From UBA11524 sp045591175 (GTDB lineage Bacteria > Bacillota > Clostridia > Christensenellales > Aristaeellaceae): DNA of 64,000 nucleotides. The notes under the pieces were generated by a model, which had not been told where the DNA came from, did not search any database, and worked only from the letters and a program-made list of their open reading frames with translations. A program made the position numbers and the translations under genes. The DNA lies in contig JAZNSI010000012.1 in NCBI GenBank assembly GCA_045591175.1, positions 30,171-94,170 on the forward strand, written 5' to 3'. Of the stretch, positions 25,967 to 33,111 are shown piece after piece; position 1 is the stretch's first letter, and each line of letters begins with the position of its first letter.

Positions 25967-26893
25967 TTACTTCTTGTTCTTTTCCTTCGCGCGCTTGTCA
26001 TTGATGATCTTCATGTGTTCTTCTGTGATCAGCGTCACATTGTTTTCCTTCGCCCAGGCCACGCAGCCCTTGAGCACCACGGACAGGAACACGCGCGGCA
26101 CGCCGAGGATGGTCATCAGCGCCTCGTCGGTAAACTTGATGGTATCATCAGCGCGGTCAGCCGCATAACGCACGGACTCCAGCGATGCCTGTCGCATCTG
26201 CAGCAGTTCTGCACGCATGCGGGTCTTGCGATGGAACCAGAAGTTCTTGCTGTCGCGGTAGCCGTAGTCAACAGGCAGCGGCGGAAAATCCTTCGCCTTC
26301 ACGCCGTTGATGATGGCGTCGGCGTACTTCTTCTTCATCAGGATCTTGTCCACACGGAGGATGAAGTGCGCGCCAAACTTGGAGGTAATGCCGTTGAAAT
26401 CATGGTAAGGACCCTCGTAGCCGTTCAGCTCCCCGGGGAGGTCCTTGTCTGCGCCATCCAGCTCACGCATCCAGGTGCACTCCACGGCTTCTATCGCGTC
26501 CGTCAGCACCATGGGGCGCTTTTCGCCGGTTTCCTCCTCCAGCAGGCTCGTTTCCAGCTTGAACTTGCACTTGGGCATCTTCTCCTCAGGCTTGTCGCCG
26601 GGCCAGGAGAGCTTCACCGCCTCCTTGAAAGTAGCAGGCTTGTCATCGATAAAGTTCAGCGTGCACTTGCCGTTGCGCAGGATGTTCTGCGCGGTATTGG
26701 AGGAATTGCGGCAGCACAACAGCATTGCATAGTAGTCCTTGCCAGCCACATAATAGGGCTGCACAAGGGAGTAGGGGCCGAGGTTGGTGGTGCCATCCTC
26801 ACAAAGGGTAGAGATGATGACCGTGGGCATCGGGAAATACAGGGAGGTCTGATAGAAATTATCTACGATGCGAAGATTCTCAAAGCTGCTCAT
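25967..26893 (-). CDS. Flavin-reductase-like FMN-binding protein
   Basis: A 308-residue protein whose N-terminal half (about 10-180) matches the split-barrel flavin reductase-like domain (PMPTVIISTLCEDGTTNLGPYSLV, then CCRNSSNTAQNIL and CTLNFI). Such proteins bind FMN and either supply reduced flavin or carry out flavin-dependent redox steps. The C-terminal part is basic and helical. AAAAGGAGCATCAAC precedes the ATG. It is the second gene of the operon. Confidence 0.82.
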   Translation of the reverse strand: MSSFENLRIVDNFYQTSLYFPMPTVIISTLCEDGTTNLGPYSLVQPYYVAGKDYYAMLLCCRNSSNTAQNILRNGKCTLNFIDDKPATFKEAVKLSWPGDKPEEKMPKCKFKLETSLLEEETGEKRPMVLTDAIEAVECTWMRELDGADKDLPGELNGYEGPYHDFNGITSKFGAHFILRVDKILMKKKYADAIINGVKAKDFPPLPVDYGYRDSKNFWFHRKTRMRAELLQMRQASLESVRYAADRADDTIKFTDEALMTILGVPRVFLSVVLKGCVAWAKENNVTLITEEHMKIINDKRAKEKNKK

Positions 26894-26917
26894 GTTGATG
26901 CTCCTTTTCGCTATATC

Positions 26918-27718
26918 TTACTTGAAGAAATCACGTTTGTTGAAGCCTGCCGTCATGAAACGCCACGCGGCCTTACCACCGGTGAGCCACTCAATATGGG
27001 CGTTGTTCTTCATATTCTGAAGCATGCGTTCAGAAAGGAATGCCGCCACCACATCGGGATAATCACCAAGGATGTTGTAAACCTTTTTGGTCTTCTCCGG
27101 TAGGTCGATAGCCTCCTGATCTCCCAGAGCCTTCACTGTGAAATCCGTGATCATGATACCAGGGCTCAGACGGCCCACCAGCACACCGGTCTGCTTCTCA
27201 TCGCTTTCCTTCGCCAGCGCCTGGGTAAAGTGGGTCACCGCCCGCTTGGTGGTACCGTACATATTCAAACCCAGCATCATGGCGTCATTGCTGCCGTAGC
27301 CCTCCATGTTGTAGATTGCGCCGTGGCCCTGCGCCGCCATGATCTCCATGGCTGCCTTGCTGCCAAGGACAGCACCCTTCAGGTCCACATCTACCAGCAG
27401 GGAAATTTCCCGCTCGGTCAGCTCCCACACCGGCTTCATCGGCTGATTCACGCCGGCGTTATTGATCCATATGTCAATCTGGCCACACTGCTCCCTGGCA
27501 TACTGTGCCAGCTGCTGCATGTCCTCATACAGCGCCACATTGCCGGCGCAGGCATAGACCTGGCTGCCGCCGGGTAGCTTCTCGATTTCAGTCTTTGCCT
27601 CATTCAGACGCTCAGCATTGAGGTCGTTGAGGACGATCTTCATTCCTTGCTTGGCAAAGCAGCGTGCCAGTTCTAGACCCAGCCCACGACCGCTGCCGGT
27701 AATAACGACAGTTTTCAT
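26918..27718 (-). CDS. Short-chain dehydrogenase/reductase (SDR)
   Basis: A 266-residue classical SDR. The cofactor motif is TGSGRGLGLELA (about 7-18), NNAGV lies near 87, and the catalytic YxxxK is YGTTK (about 155-159). A classical active-site Ser is not clear in the NMEGYGSNDAM stretch. It reduces or oxidises a carbonyl or hydroxyl group using NAD(P). It is the first gene of the five-gene operon, with GAGGAGGAAAAATT before the ATG and a good promoter upstream. Confidence 0.88.
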   Translation of the reverse strand: MKTVVITGSGRGLGLELARCFAKQGMKIVLNDLNAERLNEAKTEIEKLPGGSQVYACAGNVALYEDMQQLAQYAREQCGQIDIWINNAGVNQPMKPVWELTEREISLLVDVDLKGAVLGSKAAMEIMAAQGHGAIYNMEGYGSNDAMMLGLNMYGTTKRAVTHFTQALAKESDEKQTGVLVGRLSPGIMITDFTVKALGDQEAIDLPEKTKKVYNILGDYPDVVAAFLSERMLQNMKNNAHIEWLTGGKAAWRFMTAGFNKRDFFK

Positions 27719-27756
27719 AATTTTTCCTCCTCATTTATGTTATAGTTCTTGATGTA

Positions 27757-27786
27757 AGTATACTCCCTGAAGAGGAATAAAGTCAA
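27757..27786 (-). promoter_or_regulatory. Promoter of the redox operon
   Basis: TTGACT and TATACT on the minus strand are spaced 18 bases apart, about 40 bases before the SDR ATG. Confidence 0.6.
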
Positions 27787-27790
27787 TATA

Positions 27791-27880
27791 TCAAGCAAGA
27801 ATGTATTTAGGTATGCGCGGGAACTGTTCCTCCAGCATTTTCCGAAAGTATTCTCTCAGGGCCTCAAGAGCTACAATGGT
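27791..27880 (-). pseudogene. C-terminal remnant of an unidentified protein
   Basis: A 29-codon open stretch ends in TGA at 27791 and is preceded by TAG. It reads LREYFRKMLEEQFPRIP near its end. The amphipathic, charged helix looks like a TetR-type regulator tail, but this is a guess. It lies directly upstream of the redox operon promoter, in the same direction. The rest of 27881-28018 holds nothing that I recognise. Confidence 0.3.
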
Positions 27881-28018
27881 CTATACAACTTATGGGTATG
27901 TTTCCGAAGTCCGGAGTTGCGCGATAGTATTGAGGCATCCCCACATAACAGGTGCAAATATGATACCACAGAAACAAGTTGAACGTACGTTTGTTCTCTT
28001 TACGGGCTCCAATCTGAT

Positions 28019-28048
28019 GGTCGCTGGTTCGAATCCAGTCGGGCGTAC
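28019..28048 (+). repeat. Right copy of tRNA-Arg 3' end (candidate attR)
   Basis: It is identical to 6012-6041 (30 of 30 bases). There is no 5' half of a tRNA upstream, so it is a fragment, not a gene. A stem (CCCGC..ATCC with GGGT..GCGGG, about 28051-28082) and TTTTTGTTTTC follow, like the terminator of a tRNA gene. Short open frames here only translate the tRNA fragment. Confidence 0.7.
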
Positions 28049-28161
28049 TTCCCGCCATCCTTGTGTTTTCAAAGGGTTGCGGGACTTTTTGTTTTCTCCG
28101 AAATGACCTCACACCTCATCCAACCCAACAGTCTTATTGTTCTAACTCAGCATGACAAAAA

Positions 28162-28192
28162 ACGCACCGGATTTACTGATAATCCGATGCGT
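28162..28192 (-). terminator. Terminator of the sugar kinase operon
   Basis: ACGCACCGGATT pairs with AATCCGATGCGT. Read leftward, it is followed by TTTTTTGTC. Confidence 0.75.
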
Positions 28193-28221
28193 TTATTTGT
28201 GGTTTTCCAACTTTTTCTCTG

Positions 28222-29118
28222 TTATTTTGTGCGGTTCATTTCCGCGATAACTGTCTCCATCATAGGAATGGAAGGCTCTGCACCTTTACGAGAGACCGCG
28301 ATACCAGCGGCAACAGACGCAGTGCGTAGCGCCTGGGTTGCATCACCGTGGCGCAGGATCTCAGAAAGGAAAAAGCCGGTGAAGGTATCGCCTGCAGCTG
28401 TGGTATCCACTGCCTGCACCTTATGTACGCCGCAGTTGAAGCGCTGACCGTTGCAATTCTGATACACGGAGCCATCGCCACCCAGGGTCAGCACAATATT
28501 CAGCGCAGGATATCGCTCGTGCAGATCGTCCAGAATGCTGTCAGGATCGCTGCAACCGGACATACCTGCGCCCTCCACCTCGTTGACGAGGAGGTAGTTC
28601 ACGCAGGAAAGGTCGCAGTCGGCGATCTTCGCATCGTAGGGAGAGGGGTTGAAGGCCACGATCATCCCCTTTTCGCGGGCACGGCGCAGAATGTACGGCA
28701 CGCAGGAGATCTCATTCTGCAGCACGATCAGATCCCCCTCGCCGAAGCTCTCCAGGGTAGATTCCACGTCACTTTCTGCGATCTCACCATTAGCGCCCGC
28801 CAGGATGATGATGCAGTTTCCACCCTGCTTGTCCAGCTGGATGATGGCATGACCGGTGGCGCCATCGGTCACCTTGACATGATCACGGTTGATTCCATTG
28901 CGGTCAAGATTTTCCAGCAGCATGCCGCCATCCTGGCCCACTGCGCCAGCAAAGTATACTTCATTACCCGCGCGACGCAGAGCGATGGCCTGGTTGAAGC
29001 CCTTGCCGCCGCAGAACTGTTCCATCTTACTCGCGGAGATGGTCTGGCCTGGGCGGACGAAGTCCTCCAGGGAGTAGGTCTTGTCAATGTTCAGGGAGCC
29101 GAAAACAACCATTTTCAT
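28222..29118 (-). CDS. PfkB-family sugar kinase, ribokinase-like
   Basis: A 298-residue cytoplasmic kinase. GSLNIDKTYSLED and GGKGFNQAIALRRAG near the N-terminus are the ribokinase substrate-binding signatures. The C-terminal DTTAAGDTFTGFF motif holds the catalytic Asp. It phosphorylates ribose or a related sugar or nucleoside with ATP. It follows the ADP-ribosylglycohydrolase gene by 11 bases, so the pair may process ADP-ribose- or nucleoside-derived ribose. GAGGAGAATCATC precedes the ATG. Confidence 0.87.
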   Translation of the reverse strand: MKMVVFGSLNIDKTYSLEDFVRPGQTISASKMEQFCGGKGFNQAIALRRAGNEVYFAGAVGQDGGMLLENLDRNGINRDHVKVTDGATGHAIIQLDKQGGNCIIILAGANGEIAESDVESTLESFGEGDLIVLQNEISCVPYILRRAREKGMIVAFNPSPYDAKIADCDLSCVNYLLVNEVEGAGMSGCSDPDSILDDLHERYPALNIVLTLGGDGSVYQNCNGQRFNCGVHKVQAVDTTAAGDTFTGFFLSEILRHGDATQALRTASVAAGIAVSRKGAEPSIPMMETVIAEMNRTK

Positions 29119-29129
29119 GATGATTCTCC

Positions 29130-30182
29130 TCAGCTATTCAGCATCCGGGCCAGTTCGCAGGTATGCTTGCTCAGCTCGTAGATGCTCAATTTCTTGATAT
29201 CGCGCATGTAGGTGTCCAGCTTGTCGCCGATGGGAGCAGTCCACTTTTCATTCAGCTCGACCTTGTTGGCCGCAGCGATGACGGTCGCGATCTGGGCGGC
29301 GTTGCAGTCCACGTCCCAGCCGCACATAGCGATGATGTGCATCGTCTCATCGAAGTCGCCGTTGCCGAAGTACATCGCCACGACCTCCGCCGCCGCGTTG
29401 GGGTAGGCGTGAATCCAGTTGTAGCGCTCGTACTTCTTCTCGCAGACCTTCCAGGCGGATTCCCAGTCAGCGTGCTTCTGGCACTCGTCCCAAGCGAACT
29501 TTACCACAGTGTAATACTCGCTGTCAACGGGAATCATGTCGATAGCCATCTTCACGATCTTGCGGACATCGGTCTCCACGTAGGACAGGGAGGCCATCAC
29601 CGCGTTGAACACCTCGCCCAGGATACCGTTGTTATGGTGGGATACCTGGCCGTCCATCCAGGCCAGACGGGCCGCCTCGCGGGGCTTGCCGGGGAAGAGC
29701 TGGCCGCAGATAACGCCGCGCATCTGGGCGCCGATCCACTCGCGGTAGGGGTTGTTCAGATAGCCGCTCATGGGCGGGAAGATGCCCAGTTTCAGGTTCG
29801 CCAGGGCGATTTCCTCCGCGGACCAGCCCATGGGAACCAGAGCCACCCACTGCTCGGCAATGTCGGCAGAGGTGATGTTCTTGCCAGCCTTTTCGACCGC
29901 CTTGATCAGCGCCAGCTCGTAGGTGATGTCGTCGTTGAAGGTGTTGGGGGTGCGGGGATAATCGTAGATCTCGCCGAAAACCTTACGGATGTTTTCCGTC
30001 ACATAACCCTCCACCGCAGTACCGATGGCACCGGCGACGATCTGCCCCTGCCAGCCCAGGTGGGTGCGGCGCAGGAAGTCCTCGCTCTCCATGTCGTACT
30101 CGTAGGTGGGGAAGGTGACCTTCGCCGCGTACTGCTCGAAGCTCTCGTAGATGGTGTGCTTCCAGTAAGCATTAAGCCCCAA
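29130..30182 (-). CDS. ADP-ribosylglycohydrolase family protein (start uncertain)
   Basis: A 350-residue protein. PNTFNDDITYELALIKAV, SHHNNGILGEVFNAVMAS and MCGWDVDCNAAQIATV match the metal-binding Asp clusters of the ADP-ribosylglycohydrolase (DraG-like) fold. These enzymes remove ADP-ribose or cleave related N-glycosidic bonds. The open frame begins with TTG at 30182 immediately after an in-frame TGA. No ribosome site is present, and a diverged tRNA fragment with a terminator lies 60-120 bases upstream. The 5' end may therefore have been lost in a rearrangement, although nearly the full fold remains. Confidence 0.7.
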   Translation of the reverse strand: MGLNAYWKHTIYESFEQYAAKVTFPTYEYDMESEDFLRRTHLGWQGQIVAGAIGTAVEGYVTENIRKVFGEIYDYPRTPNTFNDDITYELALIKAVEKAGKNITSADIAEQWVALVPMGWSAEEIALANLKLGIFPPMSGYLNNPYREWIGAQMRGVICGQLFPGKPREAARLAWMDGQVSHHNNGILGEVFNAVMASLSYVETDVRKIVKMAIDMIPVDSEYYTVVKFAWDECQKHADWESAWKVCEKKYERYNWIHAYPNAAAEVVAMYFGNGDFDETMHIIAMCGWDVDCNAAQIATVIAAANKVELNEKWTAPIGDKLDTYMRDIKKLSIYELSKHTCELARMLNS

Positions 30183-30241
30183 TCATTTCTTTGTCAGCGC
30201 TGTAGTTTATATGGGAACATTCACGCTCTTTTCAAGTTCCA

Positions 30242-30332
30242 ACTCTGAAGGTCGCGGGTATCGAATCCAATCGGGCGCACATGAAAGTCCCCCGGAAGCC
30301 TGCGAGGTTCCGGGGGATTGGTTTAGTTTTGG
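30242..30332 (+). repeat. Diverged copy of the tRNA-Arg 3' end plus terminator
   Basis: It aligns with 6004-6092 over about 90 bases with about a dozen differences. It covers the last part of the anticodon arm, a damaged T arm, the acceptor 3' strand and the whole CCCCCGGAA/TTCCGGGGG terminator. Weaker similarity continues to about 30375. There is no 5' tRNA half. The rest of 30183-30471 shows no gene. Confidence 0.7.
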
Positions 30333-30471
30333 AGAATGCACTGAATGTGTATGAGGTGCAGGCAATCGTACATGTTCTCGCCAGCATGACAGTAACAACG
30401 TGAGCATACAACTTATGCAATTAGCGAAAGCATCAATGCACGCCAGAACACTTTGACATAACCCCAGACCC

Positions 30472-31446
30472 TTATTCCCTCAACGAGCTCCCTGCCTGCG
30501 TTTCCTGCAATGTGCGGTACTGCCGGGGAGAGATCCCGTATGTTAGCTTGAATGCGCGATAAAAGCCGGAATAATCAGCAAAGCCCGTCTGCGCTGCTAC
30601 GTCTTCCAGCTGCTTGCCTTTTTCTATCAGTGTCTTGGCTGCGATCAGCCGCCGCTGCGTCACATAGCGGCACAGACTGACGCCCAGTTTCTGTTTGAAC
30701 AGGTGGCTGATCGTACTGCTGCTGACAAAGAAGGTCTTCGCCAAATTCCCGATGGTAATGGCACGAGAGAAGTTCTCCTCCACATAGGTGGTGATCCGGT
30801 CCAGCAGCTCGGGCTGCTCGGCTTTCAGAGGATTGGTGGTTTGTGCATCCGTCGCCCGCTTGATCTGGGTCAGCAGCAGCATGGTATTGCCGATAACCGC
30901 CGCTTCCCAGCCATCCGCTTGCCGCTCTGCCTCCTGTACGCCGGCGCGGAATATGTCGCCCAGATGCTCCCATGAGGTGCCGCCGGTGCGCAGCATATTG
31001 GCATGGGACTGCTTCTCTGTGAAGGCATAGGAAAACAGCCGGGCATACTGTGCCATGAACTCCGGGCTCAGCCAGAGCACATAGCGCATATAGGGCTCCT
31101 GCATGTTTTCCGGCAGCAGCGGACGATGGCTGACGCCCGGCGGCACAAAGATGATATCTCCCTGCTGGAGACGGTAGCGCTCCGAGCCTACCAGATACTC
31201 TGCGCCGCAGCTGTTGATGCAATAGAGCAGCTCGTAAAAGGTATGGCTGTGCAGCTGCATCTGGGCATTGGAATAGCTGGTATCCCGGTGGGTATCCACA
31301 TAGCGGGAAGTCATCTCCAGTTCCTGATAGATCGCATCAGGATCCATCCCGATATCCGGCAGATGTCTCTGCATCCACTGCTGAAGCTCCGCTCCCCGCA
31401 GATCAGGAACCTGTTTGGCCAGCTTCTGCAATTCTGTCAGTTTCAT
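30472..31446 (-). CDS. AraC-family regulator with cupin sensor domain
   Basis: A 324-residue cytoplasmic regulator. The N-terminal cupin (about 60-150) has LHSHTFYELLYCI and the YRLQQGDIIFVPPGVSHRP strand, which bind a sugar effector. The C-terminal AraC HTH pair (about 215-315) has FSRAITIGNLAKTFFVSSST and FADYSGFYRAFKLTYGISPR. It is divergent from the sugar symporter gene, which is the probable target. The promoter regions overlap paired TTGCAG boxes, which also suggests autoregulation. Confidence 0.88.
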   Translation of the reverse strand: MKLTELQKLAKQVPDLRGAELQQWMQRHLPDIGMDPDAIYQELEMTSRYVDTHRDTSYSNAQMQLHSHTFYELLYCINSCGAEYLVGSERYRLQQGDIIFVPPGVSHRPLLPENMQEPYMRYVLWLSPEFMAQYARLFSYAFTEKQSHANMLRTGGTSWEHLGDIFRAGVQEAERQADGWEAAVIGNTMLLLTQIKRATDAQTTNPLKAEQPELLDRITTYVEENFSRAITIGNLAKTFFVSSSTISHLFKQKLGVSLCRYVTQRRLIAAKTLIEKGKQLEDVAAQTGFADYSGFYRAFKLTYGISPRQYRTLQETQAGSSLRE

Positions 31447-31479
31447 GTTGTTGCTCCCGGAAAAGTATTGCGTGAATGT

Positions 31480-31508
31480 ATTATAGCATGTATTTGCAGG
31501 ATTTTCAA
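31480..31508 (-). promoter_or_regulatory. Promoter of the AraC-type gene
   Basis: TTGAAA and TATAAT on the minus strand have a 17-base spacer and a TGc extension of the -10. It ends 34 bases before the ATG. Confidence 0.65.
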
Positions 31509-31520
31509 TGTTTATTGCAG
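31494..31520 (+). promoter_or_regulatory. Paired TTGCAG boxes, candidate AraC operator
   Basis: Direct repeats TTGCAG at 31494-31499 and 31515-31520 are 21 bases apart, two helical turns. They sit between the divergent promoters, the usual arrangement for AraC activators. Confidence 0.4.
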
Positions 31521-31529
31521 TCCGCGCAA

Positions 31530-31558
31530 TTTACATTGCATATTCTGTCTGGTAAAAT
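31530..31558 (+). promoter_or_regulatory. Promoter of the sugar symporter gene
   Basis: TTTACA and TAAAAT with a 17-base spacer lie 61 bases before the ATG. The AraC-type boxes lie just upstream. Confidence 0.6.
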
Positions 31559-31618
31559 AGAGTCAGCGTATTGTGCTGTTCTTTTGTTATACCTAAGAAA
31601 AATAAGGAGGAACCTACA

Positions 31619-33025
31619 ATGGCAAAGAAAACCAAGGCTCCCGGCAGTTTGACGACCAAGCACTGGCTGGGCTACATGTTCGGCGACTGGGGCGGATGCA
31701 TGACCTTCGCGCTGATGGCCAGCATCTTCTCCATGTACTGCACCAACGTTCTGGGCATCGATCCGACGCTGATGGGCACGCTGGTGCTGGTCTGGACGAT
31801 CTGGGACGCCATCAACGATCCCATGATGGGCGCACTGATGGACAAGGCCTTCGCCAAAAAACAGAACAAGAACGGTAAATTCCGTCCCTGGCTGCTGCGT
31901 GCCACGCCCCTGCTGGCGGTGACCGCCATCGCCCTGTGGACGGTGCCCACCTTCTTTGATGGCATCGCCACCGTCGTCTGCCTCTTCTCCTGCAAGATCC
32001 TCTACGAGGGCGCCTACACGATGTTCAACATCCCCATGGGCTCCCTGCTGTCCGCCATGTCCACCAATGACTCCGAGCGTGCCTCCCTGTCCTCCGCCCG
32101 CGGCGTAGGCTCCATGATCGGCAACATGATCCCCGGCATGGTCGGCCCCGTCGTGATCGGCATGTTCGGCGACCGCACCTCCACCGGCTACATGATCACC
32201 GGCGTTGCCTGCGCCCTGATCGGCTTTGTGGTCTGCCTGATGCATTACTTCTGGACCGAGGAACGCACCGTTGTGGGCGCGGACGCCAAGGCGGACGACA
32301 TCAAGTTCTCCGACATCCTCACCGTGATCAAGAAGAACCGTCCCTTCGTGGCGCTGTGCATCCACGGCATCTGCATCTGCACGATGCAGTACCTGGTGTC
32401 CAACATCAGCCTGTACATGTACTCCGAGGTCTACCATGACGTGACCTACCAGTCCATCAGCTCCGTGCTGTCCTCCCCCTTCATGATCGGCTCCATGATC
32501 GCCGTACCCTTCATCTGCAAGAAGCTGGGCCTGGAGAAGCTGATCCGCTACTCCCTGCTGATCGGCGGCGCGCTGTGCGTGGCACTGTTCGGCATGCACC
32601 TGGTGATGGAGGTGCATCCCCTGGTGCACGGCGTGATCCTGGGCATCGGCTCCGGCATGGCCATGGTCTCCATCCAGATGCAGTGGGGCCTGGTGGGCGA
32701 AGCCATCGACTACAACGAGCTGATTACCGGCAAGCGTACCGAGGGCTCCATCTACGGCACCTTCAACCTGTCCCGCCGCATCGGCCAGGCCATCGGCAGC
32801 TCCTTCGGCTTCTACGTCCTGGGCTGGATCGGCTTTGACGCTGCCAAGGAAGTGCAGAGCGCCGCGACCATTTTCGGTTTGAAGTCCCTGTGCGTGCTGG
32901 TGCCCGCAGTGTTCATCCTGGGCTCCTGGGCTGCGTTCAAGTTCGTGTGGAACATCACCCCCGAGAAGCGCGCGGAAATGGCTGCCCTCAAGGCCACCAA
33001 GGTCGAAGCAACCGAAAACGCATAA
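31619..33025 (+). CDS. GPH-family (MelB-like) sugar:cation symporter
   Basis: A 468-residue major facilitator protein with about twelve membrane segments. The early WTIWDAINDPMMGALMDKAF segment and KFRPWLLRATPLL are characteristic of the glycoside-pentoside-hexuronide symporters (MelB, XynB/UidB type). It imports a glycoside or hexuronide with H+ or Na+. ATAAGGAGGAACCTACA precedes the ATG at 31619; an earlier in-frame ATG lacks this. It is followed by a carboxylesterase with its own promoter. Confidence 0.9.
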   Translation: MAKKTKAPGSLTTKHWLGYMFGDWGGCMTFALMASIFSMYCTNVLGIDPTLMGTLVLVWTIWDAINDPMMGALMDKAFAKKQNKNGKFRPWLLRATPLLAVTAIALWTVPTFFDGIATVVCLFSCKILYEGAYTMFNIPMGSLLSAMSTNDSERASLSSARGVGSMIGNMIPGMVGPVVIGMFGDRTSTGYMITGVACALIGFVVCLMHYFWTEERTVVGADAKADDIKFSDILTVIKKNRPFVALCIHGICICTMQYLVSNISLYMYSEVYHDVTYQSISSVLSSPFMIGSMIAVPFICKKLGLEKLIRYSLLIGGALCVALFGMHLVMEVHPLVHGVILGIGSGMAMVSIQMQWGLVGEAIDYNELITGKRTEGSIYGTFNLSRRIGQAIGSSFGFYVLGWIGFDAAKEVQSAATIFGLKSLCVLVPAVFILGSWAAFKFVWNITPEKRAEMAALKATKVEATENA

Positions 33026-33049
33026 TTCATCACGATCAGCGGTGCGGCA

Positions 33050-33078
33050 TTGCTGTGCCGCTGATTCTGTGCTATGAT
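33050..33078 (+). promoter_or_regulatory. Promoter of the carboxylesterase gene
   Basis: TTGCTG and TATGAT with a 17-base spacer. They lie within and just after a hairpin (ATCAGCGG/CCGCTGAT) that may also weaken readthrough from the symporter gene. Confidence 0.5.
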
Positions 33079-33111
33079 GAATACAAGCCTCATGAAAGAA
33101 GGTATACCATC

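Larger units (their letters stand above)
6012..28048. mobile_element. Candidate 22-kb genomic island at tRNA-Arg
   Basis: The stretch is bounded by exact 30-bp direct repeats of the tRNA-Arg 3' end. It holds a signalling module, a secreted protein cluster, conjugative-element remnants around 22.2-23.6 kb and a redox operon. No intact integrase gene is visible, so if it is an island it is immobile or depends on a helper. The boundary interpretation is inference from the repeats and remnants. Confidence 0.4.

Noticed and set aside
28019..28048. Second tRNA-Arg gene
   Set aside because: Only the T arm and acceptor 3' strand are present; no matching acceptor 5' strand, D arm or anticodon arm lies upstream.
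27864..28112. Leftward open frame encoding WIRTSD- and GFEPATI-like peptides
   Set aside because: It is the well-known spurious translation of a tRNA 3' end; the sequence is the 28019-28048 tRNA fragment.
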